Assembly: GCA_018806985.1 (NCBI GenBank)
Contig: JADANN010000302.1
Coordinates: 1-64,000 of the forward strand
DNA length: 64,000 nucleotides
Source: Angiostrongylus vasorum
Taxonomy: Eukaryota; Nematoda; Chromadorea; Rhabditida; Metastrongylidae
Direction of reading: 5' to 3'
Numbering within the stretch: the stretch's first letter is position 1; every line of letters starts with the position of its first letter. Under the pieces are notes generated by a model, which had not been told where the DNA came from, made no database searches, and was given only the letters and a program-made list of their open reading frames with translations. A program made the translations under genes and the position numbers. Of this stretch, positions 41,533-50,987 are shown one piece after another.

Positions 41533-42759
41533 TTGTCTGTTAGTGATAAGGGGGGAGAGTTCGTAGTTATTCCTCGCCAGCTGGATGTTGAGATAACAGA
41601 GGAACATCTTAGTGATGCTACCCTCTATCGCCCATCCTCTGAAAAGGAATACAAAAGTCAATACCGAAAGCTAAACAATCAATGGGTCAGTGTGGCAAAG
41701 GCTGCAGGTTTAAAACCATCGGTTATTTCACACTTTAAAATCGATACACCAACATGTCCCGTCCTATACCTACTTATTAAAACACATAAGTTGGTATCAC
41801 CTGATGATCTTGCGTCAACCAATCCGTCATCATTTAAGGTTAGACCCATCATCAGCTGCGTAGACGGGCCAACGGATAGAATAACCTGGTTTTTAAGCCT
41901 AATACTTACCCAGTTGCTTAACCATATTCCAGCTCACCTCACAAACACCCAAATGTTCCTAGAACGTCTACGTAACGCGTCTCCTAATAACGCGTACGTG
42001 ATGGAGTCCTTCGACGTTACTGCGTTGTACACCAACGTATCGAATGACTCCGCAATGCAAGCCATCTTCGAACTTCTTGTTAAACATGAAGGAAGAATAA
42101 ATATGCATGGCTTGTCCATTCAGCAGCTAATGGCTCTCCTAAAGGAGTGCCTAAACTGCTCGATTTTCAGATGGTCTGGGAAATATTTCGCGCAAATAAG
42201 GGGGTTGGCTATGGGACAGCGACTGGCACCAAGCCTTGCCATTGTATTCATGTCTAAGATAGAAGCTCCTGCTCTCGATCTCCGGCCACTACTCTACTGC
42301 AGATATGTAGATGACTGTTTTGTCATCTTCTCTACGCAGGAGGAGATGGACAAATGCTTTGAATTATTGAACGAGCAGTCTGAGTACATTAAGTTCACCC
42401 GGGAGAAACCGAGAAAAGACTGGCTTCCGTTTTTAAACGTCCAGATAAGCCTATCAAGTAGCGGTTACCTGACAAAGTGGTACCGAAAGCCAAGTAACAA
42501 GAACATCCTCGTTCACTTCCTTTCTTCCCACCCTTCACACACAAAGAGGGCGCTTGTGAGAAACATGTTTCGAACAGCCACCTCTGTGTGCACAACCGGG
42601 GAACTAAAGGAAGAATCGCGCGACTTGGCTCGGCAAATAGCCATCTCCAATGGCTACGAAATAGTAACCCCACGAGATAAGTTTAGAAGGAGAGCGATGC
42701 GCCCAAGCGAAACACTTGGCCAAAAAAAAGAAAGTCCCGTTTATGCTGCCCTTTATTAG
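41533..42759 (+). pseudogene. PLE copy 1, reverse transcriptase domain
   Basis: About 400 residues containing the polymerase motifs: MESFDVTALYTNVS (motif A, catalytic Asp near residue 161 of this frame), GLAMGQRLAPSLAIVFM (motif B), YCRYVDDCFVIF (motif C, YVDD at 42,304-42,315), and WLPFLNVQI (motif D/E region). The family copies element RNA into DNA and is related to telomerase RT. The frame opens without an ATG (RLSVSDKGGEFVVIPRQL) because the upstream part is out of phase. It ends falsely at 42,759, where eight A shift it out of the GIY-YIG frame. Copy 2 has a GQKKVPFMLP join at this point, which shows the original continuity. All three catalytic aspartates are present. Confidence 0.93.
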
Positions 42760-43276
42760 CGATGAAGTAAGCGTAGCGATTAAACGATGCTTAAGAAGGG
42801 CAGGTCTAGAGGAATCGGTAGCGATAGTTGAAATACCACCGGCTACTCTACGTCGTCAGTTAGTTCGTAACCGCCTGTATGACCGTCTATGCGAAACAAC
42901 AAATTGCGTAATCTGCCCTTACGGCAGGGACGGTGATTGCATGAGTTCAGGTACGATATACCTGATCTCGTGTAATAATTGCGGAGATGAATATATTGGC
43001 GAAACGGGCAGGCCTTTGTGTATCCGTATAAAAGAACACCTAGATGGCAAACGAAAACTAAGACAAAGTACCCCACTAGGCACGCATAGGATACAAAAGC
43101 ACAGCGGGGACGATTTTGAAGTAAAAGTCAATATCCTTGCGCAGGAGACTAGAACACCAGCGCGAAAACTTCTTGAGGCTTTTTGGATAAATGCCAAAAA
43201 CCCTACAATGAATAGCAGGGATGAATGCCCAGAGGTCATACGCGACCTGACCCCGTATGTTCGCATCAATTTCTGA
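42716..43276 (+). pseudogene. PLE copy 1, zinc-finger and GIY-YIG endonuclease domain
   Basis: The frame holds a Cys-rich linker (CETTNCVICPYG with further Cys in CNNC), then GTIYLISC and DEYIGETGRPLCIRIKEHL, matching the GIY...YIG...R...H pattern of the nuclease that nicks target DNA in PLEs, and continues to HSGDDFEVKVNILAQE. The stop is the TGA after DLTPYVRINF at 43,276. It overlaps the RT frame by 44 bp in another phase; this reflects an A-run indel rather than a designed overlap. Three other copies of this C-terminus lie in the window (56.5, 52.4 and 63.96 kb, all minus). Confidence 0.9.
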
Positions 43277-43475
43277 TGTGGGATGGTGCAGTCATCAACC
43301 TTATGCGACCATAATCAGCTGTTCTAATCTTCCTCATGGGAAGGCACGTAAAAAAAGCGGTGAGTTTTTTTCGAGAAGCTGTTGACCATGTAATTACCAT
43401 AGAGTTTTTTCGTCTTTTTGTAAGTGTCATTGAAGCGTTTGGCCTAGTAAATTGTATGTCAGTATACCCTTCCAG

Positions 43476-43509
43476 GCTCTGAAGAAGGCGATACTGCCGA
43501 AACGTCAGC
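43476..43509 (+). ncRNA. PLE 3'-terminal structured motif (hammerhead-like), copy 1
   Basis: The sequence pattern is GCT-CTGAAGA-A-GGC-n6-GCC-GAAAC-GTC-AGC. GCT pairs with AGC and GGC pairs with GCC. CTGAAGA, GAAA and GTC fit the conserved strands of hammerhead ribozymes, which are reported from PLEs, and the ACGT palindrome could give a minimal stem III between two molecules. An extra A sits between CTGAAGA and the GGC stem, which departs from the standard core. The element-associated conserved motif is certain; ribozyme activity is a guess. Confidence 0.45.
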
Positions 43510-43599
43510 TACTGTTGTATTGTATTGTGTTTTTGTATGGAAGTAAATGTATGCTGTTTAACAACCTCGCGATTGCTGAACAAGAAAACGACGCATTCA

Positions 43600-44394
43600 T
43601 ATTCCAATGCCGAGGTTAATAGAAAGTCGATCCTGGGAACTGGTTCTCAGCCAGTTCTTCAAATACCTTTTATTGTTTGCTTCGCCGATAGACCACCGCG
43701 CACGGTCAGCAAATTAATGAGCAAATGTTAAAAACTGCTGCAAATTGCCCACAAAGAGAAGCACCGAAAAATAAAAGGCAACAGACCCATCAATTTATAG
43801 TACCTGCATGTAATCTTTGTGCAGCTTGATCAAGTGGACGACACGCAGCCGTTTTACCTTCAAGCCCAAGACCGTTTTTACATTCTGTGAATCTCAGTGC
43901 TTGTTGGTAGGTAGTCTCCAGATGTTCATCGCCTCAAAACAAAGAATACTGAAGCCCAATTTCAGCGAAGCAATTATACAAGGTCATCAGGATTCGAAAA
44001 CAAGTAATAGGGCAGTATAAACAAATTTCACAATCTTTCATGGACTGTAACATAAATTACAAGCCATGAAATAATACAGCGCATAACACAATTACAAGAA
44101 GCAAGCCCCATAATCCTTTAAGAACTTTGAAACAAAGGACGACGTAAGCGCTTGCAAACTGGAAATAAAGTCATAAGACCATGTTTTAAAGCAAAATTAC
44201 CATTAGACTAGCCTAGCAGAAAAACTCAACACCCAATTCTCAATCCCATGGAAAACAAACAGTTTCTTTCAAATACTTCAAACGTTGTAAAAAAAACAAC
44301 CACAGCATGCTGATTACATGAGGAAAACTCAGAACATCAGAAATGTTTTCAACTTGCGATTACCCTTACCAGGAGCTCATATTCTATTGCCCAG
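43600..44394. other. No gene recognised
   Basis: Flank of PLE copy 1. The sequence is AT-rich with short open frames only (for example 43,817-44,020 plus). No splice-linked coding pattern or repeat match was found. Confidence 0.5.
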
Positions 44395-44735
44395 AACAAC
44401 AGGGATATGATGTGAAATGCCATGAAAAAATATGCAGTGAGCAAAAAGTTGAAACACTATATTTTCTGTCTGCACCTTTAGCTTAATTAGGTCCAATGCC
44501 GATTTGTGCTACGTTGACCATTCCCTTAAACGTGTGACTGCTGACAGAATCGATTCAGTAAAAGCCTAGTTCAGAGAAAAGCAAAGCAAGGGCCCAGTTT
44601 GGTGTAGTGAGTAGCACGTGAACCTCCAGCAAGGGGTAATCATGGATTGGAGGCACACCTTTTCTTCCGAGTTTTGCACATATCTCAGTATCCCTATGGT
44701 TTGTATCACTATAGTTTGTGACAGGCATTGGAGAG
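44395..44735. mobile_element. Divergent MITE-like relic
   Basis: Contains a central phrase TTAGCTTAATTAGGTCCAAT followed by GCCGATTTGTG and, at 44,660-44,695, the family end CGAGTTTTGCACATATCTCA. Both are seen in the better-preserved foldbacks at 47.1-47.5 and 50.3-51.0 kb. The left arm is not clear and no terminal duplication was found. Confidence 0.45.
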
Positions 44736-44774
44736 GGCACACGGAACAGCGCGACGCACTATAGCCTGAAATTC

Positions 44775-45135
44775 TCACAATAAAACGAGGAGAACGGAAA
44801 CACCAAAGTGTTGTAACATTTCAAACATTTCAACGACTAAGCGAATATTCAAACTCAAAAATAAAAGGCCATAACTGTAAATTAGCAGAAACGAGTGACT
44901 ACAGCGACCGGTTGCCGGCAAGACCGCTAACTTACCCGGAATCAACCAAGGGCGAACTGGCGATTTCAAGCACAATTCCTGAATTTTGCTATCCCATTCC
45001 TGGAGCGATTATGTGCTGCTTTGCTATATCATAACTTCTTCGGAGTCGAACTCTCGTACTGCTTTCCAGTTGGACAGATTTGTAGGAGACTCGGAGAGAT
45101 GCAACGTCCACCTTGCGTCAGGGTTTCTCATTTCA
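44775..45135 (-). CDS. Candidate three-exon 3' end of an unidentified gene
   Basis: Three minus-strand segments join in consistent phase. Exon at 45,135-45,036 follows TGTTATTTTAG and reads EMRNPDARWTLHLSESPTNL and onward to FDSEE. Exon at 44,999-44,936 reads EWDSKIQELCLKSPVRPWLI and ends at a good donor, CCGG|GTAAGT. Exon at 44,836-44,775 follows TTCGCTTAG and reads VVEMFEMLQHFGVSVLLVLL to a TGA. The intron between the first two is only 36 nt, unusually short; since 36 is a multiple of 3 and carries a TAG, it could be an in-frame insertion that breaks a pseudogene. I do not recognise the family. Upstream exons were not found, and a 105-bp tandem repeat begins 64 bp further up. The last exon is the least certain. 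Confidence 0.35.
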
Positions 45136-45198
45136 CTAAAATAACATTTAATAAGCAGCTGCAAAGATTTCTTAAAGAAGACACTCTGGCAGACTGAT

Positions 45199-45513
45199 GT
45201 ATATGATTACGAAGGCTATTTATGAAGAATGTTATAAGTGAAACATTGCGAACTCGAATTCGGCTCCTATCTACCCTTCTTAAACACACAGGTAGCGTCT
45301 AATGTATATGATTACGAAAGCTATTTATGAAGAATGTTATAAGTGAAACATTGCGAACTCGAATTCGGCTCCTATCTACCCTTCTTAAACACACAGGTAG
45401 CGTCTAATGTATATGATTACGAAAGCCATTTATGAAGAATGTTATAAGTGAAACATTGCGAACTCGAATTCGGCTCCTATCTACCCTTCTGGAAACACAC
45501 AGGTAGCGCAATA
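45199..45513. repeat. Tandem repeat, 3 x 105 bp
   Basis: Units start at 45,199, 45,304 and 45,409, each with GTATATGATTACGAA and CGAATTCGGCTCCTATCTAC. They are nearly identical; the third differs near its end (CTGGAAACACAC instead of CTTAAACACAC). 105 is divisible by 3, and on the minus strand each unit has an open stretch (RVDRSRIRVRNVSLITFFIN) ended by TAG in the inner copies. It lies just upstream of the exons at 44.8-45.1 kb and could be a recently multiplied intron or exon piece. Confidence 0.95.
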
Positions 45514-45555
45514 TTGCATTTGGTTCACCGTAGAGTTTAGTGTTCCAGGAAAGCT

Positions 45556-45836
45556 GAGAGAGTGCAGAGCAGTGGTAAGAGGCAGTTTGCAATGCACACG
45601 TGGTCATTGGTTCGATCCTGCATGTCGGGCTCACAAAGCTTTCCATCTCTCCAGATCGCCAAATTGGTTCCTTGCCTGGGAGGGTAGTAGCACCGATTTA
45701 ATGCATAGGTGGGTCACAGCAAGTCAGTGTATTGGCAAAATATGCATTCATTCACTTCTAGTGATGCTTAATAAAGCCGAATGCGTGGCGAATCCCTTAG
45801 CGAATGATCAACGTCGAGAGAAGCCGATTCCATAGG
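45556..45836 (+). mobile_element. tRNA-derived SINE, copy 1
   Basis: The head has an A-box-like AGAGCAGTGGTAAGAGG (about 45,568) and a good B box GGTTCGATCC at 45,609-45,618. The body continues through TTTCCATCTCTCCAG and CCTGGGAGG to a tail AACGTCGAGAGAAGCC. Body and tail align with 53,030-53,311 on the minus strand, so this is a repeated family rather than a single tRNA relic. Such elements are transcribed by RNA polymerase III and mobilised by LINE proteins. Confidence 0.75.
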
Positions 45837-45935
45837 AAGGGAGCTTTTAACTTCTCAAATTCCAAGTCTAAGAACACGTTTGCCAGCATTCACCTGAATA
45901 CCGTGCAAGCTCCATAAAACGATTTAAAGCTAGTT

Positions 45936-46045
45936 ATAAAATGAAAAAAATGGGAAAAAAATTGAGAAGAAGTGGAAACAAAGAAGAAAAAAATAAAAAA
46001 GAGAAAAAAATGGCGAAGATGAAAAAAATTGCAAAACAGAAGAAG
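45936..46045. repeat. Purine-rich low-complexity tract
   Basis: Dominated by A with interspersed G (AAGAAGAAAAAAATAAAAAA and similar). It follows the SINE tail at some distance. No coding signal. Confidence 0.85.
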
Positions 46046-47104
46046 TGGGCAGTCGGTTAGTACTAGTCTGTTAAAGATCTCAATCTACGCTCTTTGAGGT
46101 TCCAAAAACTGTTTATTCCCTCTTGCTAACCTCTGGAACCCAACCGCACACAATGTTAAGTACCCGAACCAGAGAAAAACAACTCTATCAATTAGAGATG
46201 TTCGATCCGTTGATCTTGAAGTGGACTTTAATAGTGAGTCTTCTTCCGAACATCGTGCTCTTTAAATTCAACGGAAGAGCGAAAGTTTACCGCTTTTTTC
46301 ATACTACTTTCTTCACGTCAACGATAAAGATAATTCTTTACGAAAACCCTGTTTACTCTAGTGGCTGCCTGTTTTTCATCCACTTTACCCCAATCCTGAC
46401 GACGTCGATTAGCGCAAAGAATTTACAAACGACAGAAACAGAAAAGATTTGGGCGTTGCTGCCGAATCAGTGTGTATTAACGAAGGAAGTTATGAAGACG
46501 TATACATCGCATCCTTGTCAAGATACATGGATGGCAGACCGTCAGATGATATGCCGACTTAACCACTTCCCTCAATTCGTATCGTTTGCCTTGAAATTGT
46601 TGGCTACAACTGTCTAGTTTGTATTTTGTGGCCGTGTCCTGAGATTCTGTTTTCCCCCCACTGGTGTATTTCTTATGGACAAGACAGCCATTTTAAGAAA
46701 GAGGGAGTTCCCAAGGACTTCAGTATAGGCAGATGCTAGCCCTCATTAATCGGGCGGAAGTTGATTGAGACGAGGATTCTTTGTAGGTGAGATTAATCTT
46801 TTGGTCCTCCGATTGCCCAACGACCGATACAGCGCGAAGTAAGACCATACAACTGAACTGATACGACCACTTAATGACAGCCACTTGACCATCTACCTCC
46901 GCAAACTGGAACAAATTGATAACAACAGCGATATAACTCACAGCGTATAATGTAAGTAGTGAACATGAACTTCAAACACTCACATAGCGCATTCACGGTT
47001 TGATCAAAATTATGATTTAAGATTGATTAGGAACATGTCGAAGTGACTCCGTTAACCTTTGAAAGAATTCAAAGAAATGAGACAGTCATAATTAAAGAAA
47101 CACT
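46046..47104. other. No confident gene; possible decayed coding trace
   Basis: An ATG-started frame exists at 46,123-46,617 plus, but its composition is poor. A different plus frame, about 46,440-46,560, reads more like protein (VCINEGSYEDVYIASLSRYM, then DGRPSDD), preceded by stops. No domain is recognised and no splice pair is convincing. The remainder shows nothing. Confidence 0.3.
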
Positions 47105-47109
47105 CTTTA

Positions 47110-47510
47110 ACAGATATTTGCCAAACTCCAAACCGCAGGTGTTTGCGGTGGGGAACGAACGCGCTATTGTCCCTTCCGGGGAGTAAGCGTTCACCACCAC
47201 ACCATGCGGGTCCTTCGTTTCGCCTGTCCCTCAGCCAATTCTTATCGATCTGTGCCTAAATATTGTGAATTCAACAACAGCCTCAGCTTAACTGGGTTTA
47301 ATGCTGATGTGGGCTCCCCAGATCAGTCCCGGTGACGGGTGATTGCTGACGGCACAGATCGATAAGAACTAGCTGAGAGACAGGCGAAACGAAGGACCTC
47401 GTGGTGTGGTGGTGAGCGCGCTACTCCCCGGAAAGGACAATAGCGCGTTCGTTCCCCCACAGCAAACACCTGCGGTCCGGAGTTTTACAAATATCTCAGC
47501 AATCTTGTGG
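47110..47510. mobile_element. Foldback MITE-like element
   Basis: The left part (47,110-47,250: CCGCAGGTGTTTGCGGTGGG through CACCACCACACCATGCGGGT to ATCGATCTGTGCC) is repeated in inverse orientation at 47,350-47,510 (GGCACAGATCGATAAGAACT to CACCTGCGGTCCGGAGTTTT). Between them lies the family centre CAGCTTAACTGGGTTTAATG. No transposase is encoded. It sits immediately 3' of the gamma-COP relic (minus strand). Confidence 0.85.
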
Positions 47511-47586
47511 TTGTATTTCGCATAATAATAACCTGCCATAAAAAAGTATTTAAGGCAGAAAATAAAAAAGCTAAATATTGCGAACT

Positions 47587-48635
47587 CTTAACAGAACCAG
47601 AACAGAAGAGAACAGAATAAAGGAACATAGAAGAAAGAAAATAAAGGTTTCTGATTAAAGCGCTTCCCTCGTAATACACTATTTAATTTAGTCACACTGT
47701 AACTGAAATCAACGTATCTGGAAACGTTACAACTAAGCCATTCGATTCGAGTCAACAACCGAAGAAATACTATAGTACCTCCTTACGTCTGTTCCTTAAT
47801 CTGTGCCGGTTTTTCCATCATCACGTCACGAAGTACCAGTGCACGCTTATCTGATGTCGAGAACGGTAGACTAGTGGCTGGTGGAGTATAGAAGAAGCCT
47901 CCGCGTACGCATTCAAACAAGCAGCGCTCTGCGCGTGACTTCGTCACCTAAATACAACGTGGAACAAATAATTCATGAAGTAGCGTATATCTAACAACAA
48001 ATGCACACCTGCAGGCCATTTAAGACAAAGCTGTCAGTCACGAATGCAGTAGCATCGGTAAGCAAGGTGAGAGAGAAGGCAGCTCCATCACTAACCTAAG
48101 ACATAACTGGAGAAAATGTCTAAACGCCTCCACTTTCTCTTATAAATAGATCCTTTTCCTCAAGATCTGGAAGACAAGAAAGTAGAAATGTCTAATACAC
48201 AAGTATAGAATAAGATATCTTTACACAAAAAGAATACTGCATGAATAAATCACACGGAATTCAAAAAAGAGTCATAAATCTTCGACATCACATATGACCA
48301 ACTTCATCGCAGCTAGCAAGAAGGCATCTCTTTAGCAGTACTTGAATAGACGAACTCACCACAGCGCACTGTGCACAAAACGTGGCTAGGGCTGTCAAAG
48401 CAGCTGCACGAACCTCTAAGGGAACAAACACATTCCTTTCTCTGCCCAGGAATGATTGGATAGGTTATAAAATCACACATCACAGTACTCGAGTAGAGTG
48501 ACGCGATTGTAAATGAATCGAACGTAGCATGGCGATATGGTGTTTTTGGAGCCTATCTGTCCACGAGATGAAGCACTCGCGTAGCCAAGATGTCGTACTC
48601 ACAGTCTTTAAGGAACTCACACAAGTGAGCAAGAC
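47587..48635 (-). pseudogene. Coatomer subunit gamma (gamma-COP) pseudogene fragment, introns retained
   Basis: Four consecutive exons on the minus strand match the middle of gamma-COP, the COPI-coat adaptor of Golgi-ER vesicle transport. Exon 48,635-48,479 gives [20 protein letters not shown], an in-frame TAG where the family has Glu (before APKTP), then after a frameshift YVRFIYNRVTLLEYCD. Exon 48,413-48,303 gives VRAAALTALATFCAQ and SIQVLLKRCLLASCDE. Exon 48,095-48,009 gives VSDGAAFSLTLL (family: VRDRATFYL) and SFVLNGLQ. Exon 47,947-47,787 gives VTKSRAERCLFECVRGGFFY and ends AC|GTAAGG. Junction phases agree. A further stretch after TGATTTCAG at 47,702 ends in TAA at 47,587 and is doubtful. 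Upstream (HEAT-repeat) and downstream (appendage) parts are missing. Because introns are present it is a partial DNA duplication, not a retrocopy. Confidence 0.85.
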
Positions 48636-49639
48636 CTGCAAGATTTATAAAACAAGTTAGCTACAAGAGAAAAACTTCCGATGTCAGAAAGGAAACGCAA
48701 AAATTTCGCAGCTGTATCGAGGTTTCGAAACGAATTCTTAAAGTTACGTTATTGTTGTTTCTTACAGAACTGAGGAAAGCAAGTGCTCCGACCACTGGGA
48801 GTAATCTTTGCGGAGACTATATAAGACTACTCCTCCCGCTTATCGGTCAGACGATAGAAGTTAGTTCCTTTTAGTTTGTTTTTTAGCTTACGTCAACGCT
48901 GTTCTTTTAGTGGACTAGTTATATGCAGTGGATTATGAGGACAATACCGGCCTTGTCAGCTTTTCGGAGTACTTATTTATTTGGAAGACAAATAAGATGA
49001 CGTACTTTTGTTACAAAATGGTAAACAAGGTTGGCTTAAATACATGTGTTCAGGGATTGGCACTCTTCTCCTCCTTCATACGCATCTTCTTTAGAGTCGA
49101 TGCCGACCTGAAACAACACCGTTAGCAGAAAACGTCTAGATTACTGCATTCCAGGAAATAATGCAGACCTCTTCGTAATCTTTCTCAAAAGAGCAAGGAC
49201 CTTGCGTGCTTCACTGAGCTCCCACCATTCGATGTCTTCGCCAATATGCCTTAAAAACGTCTATCGATGCAAGAAGCAAATCAATAAGGACCGTATCATA
49301 GATCGTAAGAAATACGTCCCGAAATTTAAGGAACCCTAATCACTTCTAACATGTACAGCAAGAAGGGGGCTCACCAGTGGCCGAAAGGATGCTTTGGGTA
49401 CATTAAATCAAGTTTATGATCTAGGTAAGCCCATGTTTGAGCAGTTGCGGCCGGGTTCAAAGGCATGCACACAAAACGAGTTGCCTCAGCATCGTCATCA
49501 CCAGGAGATACATTCGCAGTTTGGTAGCTGATTCCAACCTAAACAAACAGTGCCAGCATAGCATTACTGATTATGGAAAAGTGCTCTTCATTGTACCTTG
49601 CAACTAGCTGGATGCCACTCAGCTACTTGAATGAAGCCA
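48636..49639. other. No gene recognised
   Basis: Upstream flank of the gamma-COP relic. I looked for the preceding coatomer exons on the minus strand and found no convincing match. A minus-strand open stretch near 49,245-49,145 (EDIEWWELSEARKVLALLRK) reads like protein but ends in a stop and has no recognised family. Confidence 0.4.
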
Positions 49640-50268
49640 TTCTACTTGACGGCAGAAATAGACGGATTTACATCCCTTCAATCTGCACACCAACATGACC
49701 CACGTGAGTTGAAATTACTTGGTGTCAATAATATCCTCTCTAAATAGATCATTCGTTAGACAACAAAACTACTGCTCCACAAAATGACTCGAAACAAGCA
49801 AACGGCCAGCATTCTTTGTCATCCACAATGGGAACGTGGCATCCAGAAATCAAAATTAAGACTGGGATGTAGATATTGACGTATTCGGCACGATTTATCA
49901 ATTTAAGGCACAAAATTTCGTCCTAAACTCCTATGCAGACCATTTTCGCTTCCTAGTTTGGATTCGATCAACGTTGTTTGAAAAAGGAACGAGAAGCAAA
50001 TTCCAGAACGTTCTCTGTGCGATTTCAAACGTCGAAGTGAAGCAGTAGAAACAGATCACAATAACGACGTGAACTGGTCACACACGATGGTGAAGTAAAG
50101 CGATCATGCAACACGTCCGACATTGATATAAAAGCCTCGAAGACGATCAGAGCCAATAGTGGTTCTCACAGTTAAACATGGATAGAAAGCGGATCAAGTG
50201 AACGAAAGAGAGAGCGGAGAAAAAGAGAGAAGGAGAAAGAGGTGACCATTAGGAAGTGTGTTCCATAA
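49640..50268. repeat. Tandem duplication, copy 1, first part
   Basis: Aligns with 51,190-51,898 over about 630-700 bp. Shared phrases include ACTCGAAACAAGCAAACG, TCCTAAACTCCTATG, GTTTGGATTCGATC, TGGTGAAGTAAAGCG and a purine-rich AGAGAGAAGGAGA end. Identity is moderate, so the duplication is old. No coding domain is recognised. Confidence 0.8.
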
Positions 50269-50738
50269 TTTTGACCTATTATTTACTGCCTACTCTTTTT
50301 TAGCGGCAGGGTATGCCTTGCGAAATATAACTTTAATGATGCTGAGATATTTGCAAAACTCTGGACCGCAGGTGCCTATGGTGGGGAACGAACGCGCTAT
50401 TGTCCTTTCCGGGAGTAGCGCGCTCACCACCACACCACGAGGGTCCTTCGTTTCGCCTGTCTCTCGCCTGCCGATTTGGGCCCCCCAGATCAATCCCGCT
50501 GACGGGTGATTGCTGATGGCAAAAGATCAATAGAACTAGCTGAGAGACAGGCGAAACGAGGGACCCGCATGGTGTGGTGGTGAGCGCGCTACTCCCCGGA
50601 AAGGACAATAGCGTTCGTTCCCCACCATAGGCACCTGCGGTCCAGAGTTTTGCAAATATCTCAGCATCATTAAAGTTATATTTCGCAACGCATACCCTGC
50701 CGCTAAAAAGAGTAGGCAGTAAATAATAAGTCAAAATT
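50266..50738. mobile_element. Foldback MITE with about 200-bp arms
   Basis: The left arm 50,266-50,470 and right arm 50,533-50,738 are almost perfect inverse copies. They share ATTATTTACTGCCTACTC, GCGGCAGGGTATGC, GATGCTGAGATATTTGCAAA, TGGTGGGGAACGAACGC and CACCACCACACCA. The loop is about 60 bp. There is no transposase, so it would depend on an element elsewhere. It interrupts the tandem duplication of 49.6-52.1 kb. Confidence 0.92.
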
Positions 50739-50749
50739 GTGATTATAAC

Positions 50750-50987
50750 TGCAGCCTCAGCTTAACTGGGTTCGTTGCCGATTTGGGCCCCCCAGATCAA
50801 TCCCGCTGACGGGTGATTGCTGATGGCAAAAGATCAATAGAACTAGCTGAGAGACAGGCGAAACGAAGGACCCGCATGGTGTGGTGGTGAGCGCGCTGCT
50901 CCCCGGAAAGGACAATAGCGCGTTCGTTCCCCACCATAGGCACCTGCGGTCCAGAGTTTTGCAAATATCTCAGCATTATTAAAGTTG
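50750..50987. mobile_element. Partial second MITE copy, same orientation as the right arm above
   Basis: Repeats the centre and right arm of the preceding element in direct orientation, from CAGCTTAACTGGGTTCGTTG and GGGTGATTGCTGATGGCAAA through TGTGGTGGTGAGCGCGCT to GCAAATATCTCAGCATTATT. The left arm is absent. An 11-bp match, GTGTTCCATAA, occurs at 50,258-50,268 and 50,987-50,997, flanking the pair, but could belong to the element ends. Confidence 0.85.

Larger units (their letters stand above)
40734..43599 (+). mobile_element. Penelope-like retroelement, copy 1 (longest)
   Basis: Encodes in order an N-terminal region, a reverse transcriptase and a zinc-finger plus GIY-YIG endonuclease, the layout of GIY-YIG-containing PLEs. 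The 3' end is set by comparison with copy 2 at 56.1-58.2 kb: identity continues through the shared tail AACAACCTCGCGATTGCTGA and stops after ACGCATTCA at 43,599. The 5' end is uncertain. The single original reading frame is now split by at least four frameshifts: near a run of six G at about 41,141, a T run near 41,350, somewhere at 41,500-41,533, and a run of eight A near 42,723 (copy 2 has four A there). Few in-frame stops remain and the catalytic motifs are intact, so the insertion is fairly young or assembly errors at homopolymers contribute. Confidence 0.92.

Noticed and set aside
42716..42759. Programmed frameshift between PLE RT and GIY-YIG frames
   Set aside because: Copy 2 joins the two without a shift because it has four A instead of eight, so the overlap is better explained by an indel in the A run.
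46123..46617. 164-codon plus-strand open frame as a gene
   Set aside because: No domain, no splice context, and a different frame within it looks more protein-like; I kept only a note.
48720..48780. Upstream gamma-COP exon (minus strand, FLRFLSDIG-like stretch)
   Set aside because: Similarity to the expected coatomer segment needs a frameshift and remains too weak, so the relic is ended at 48,635.
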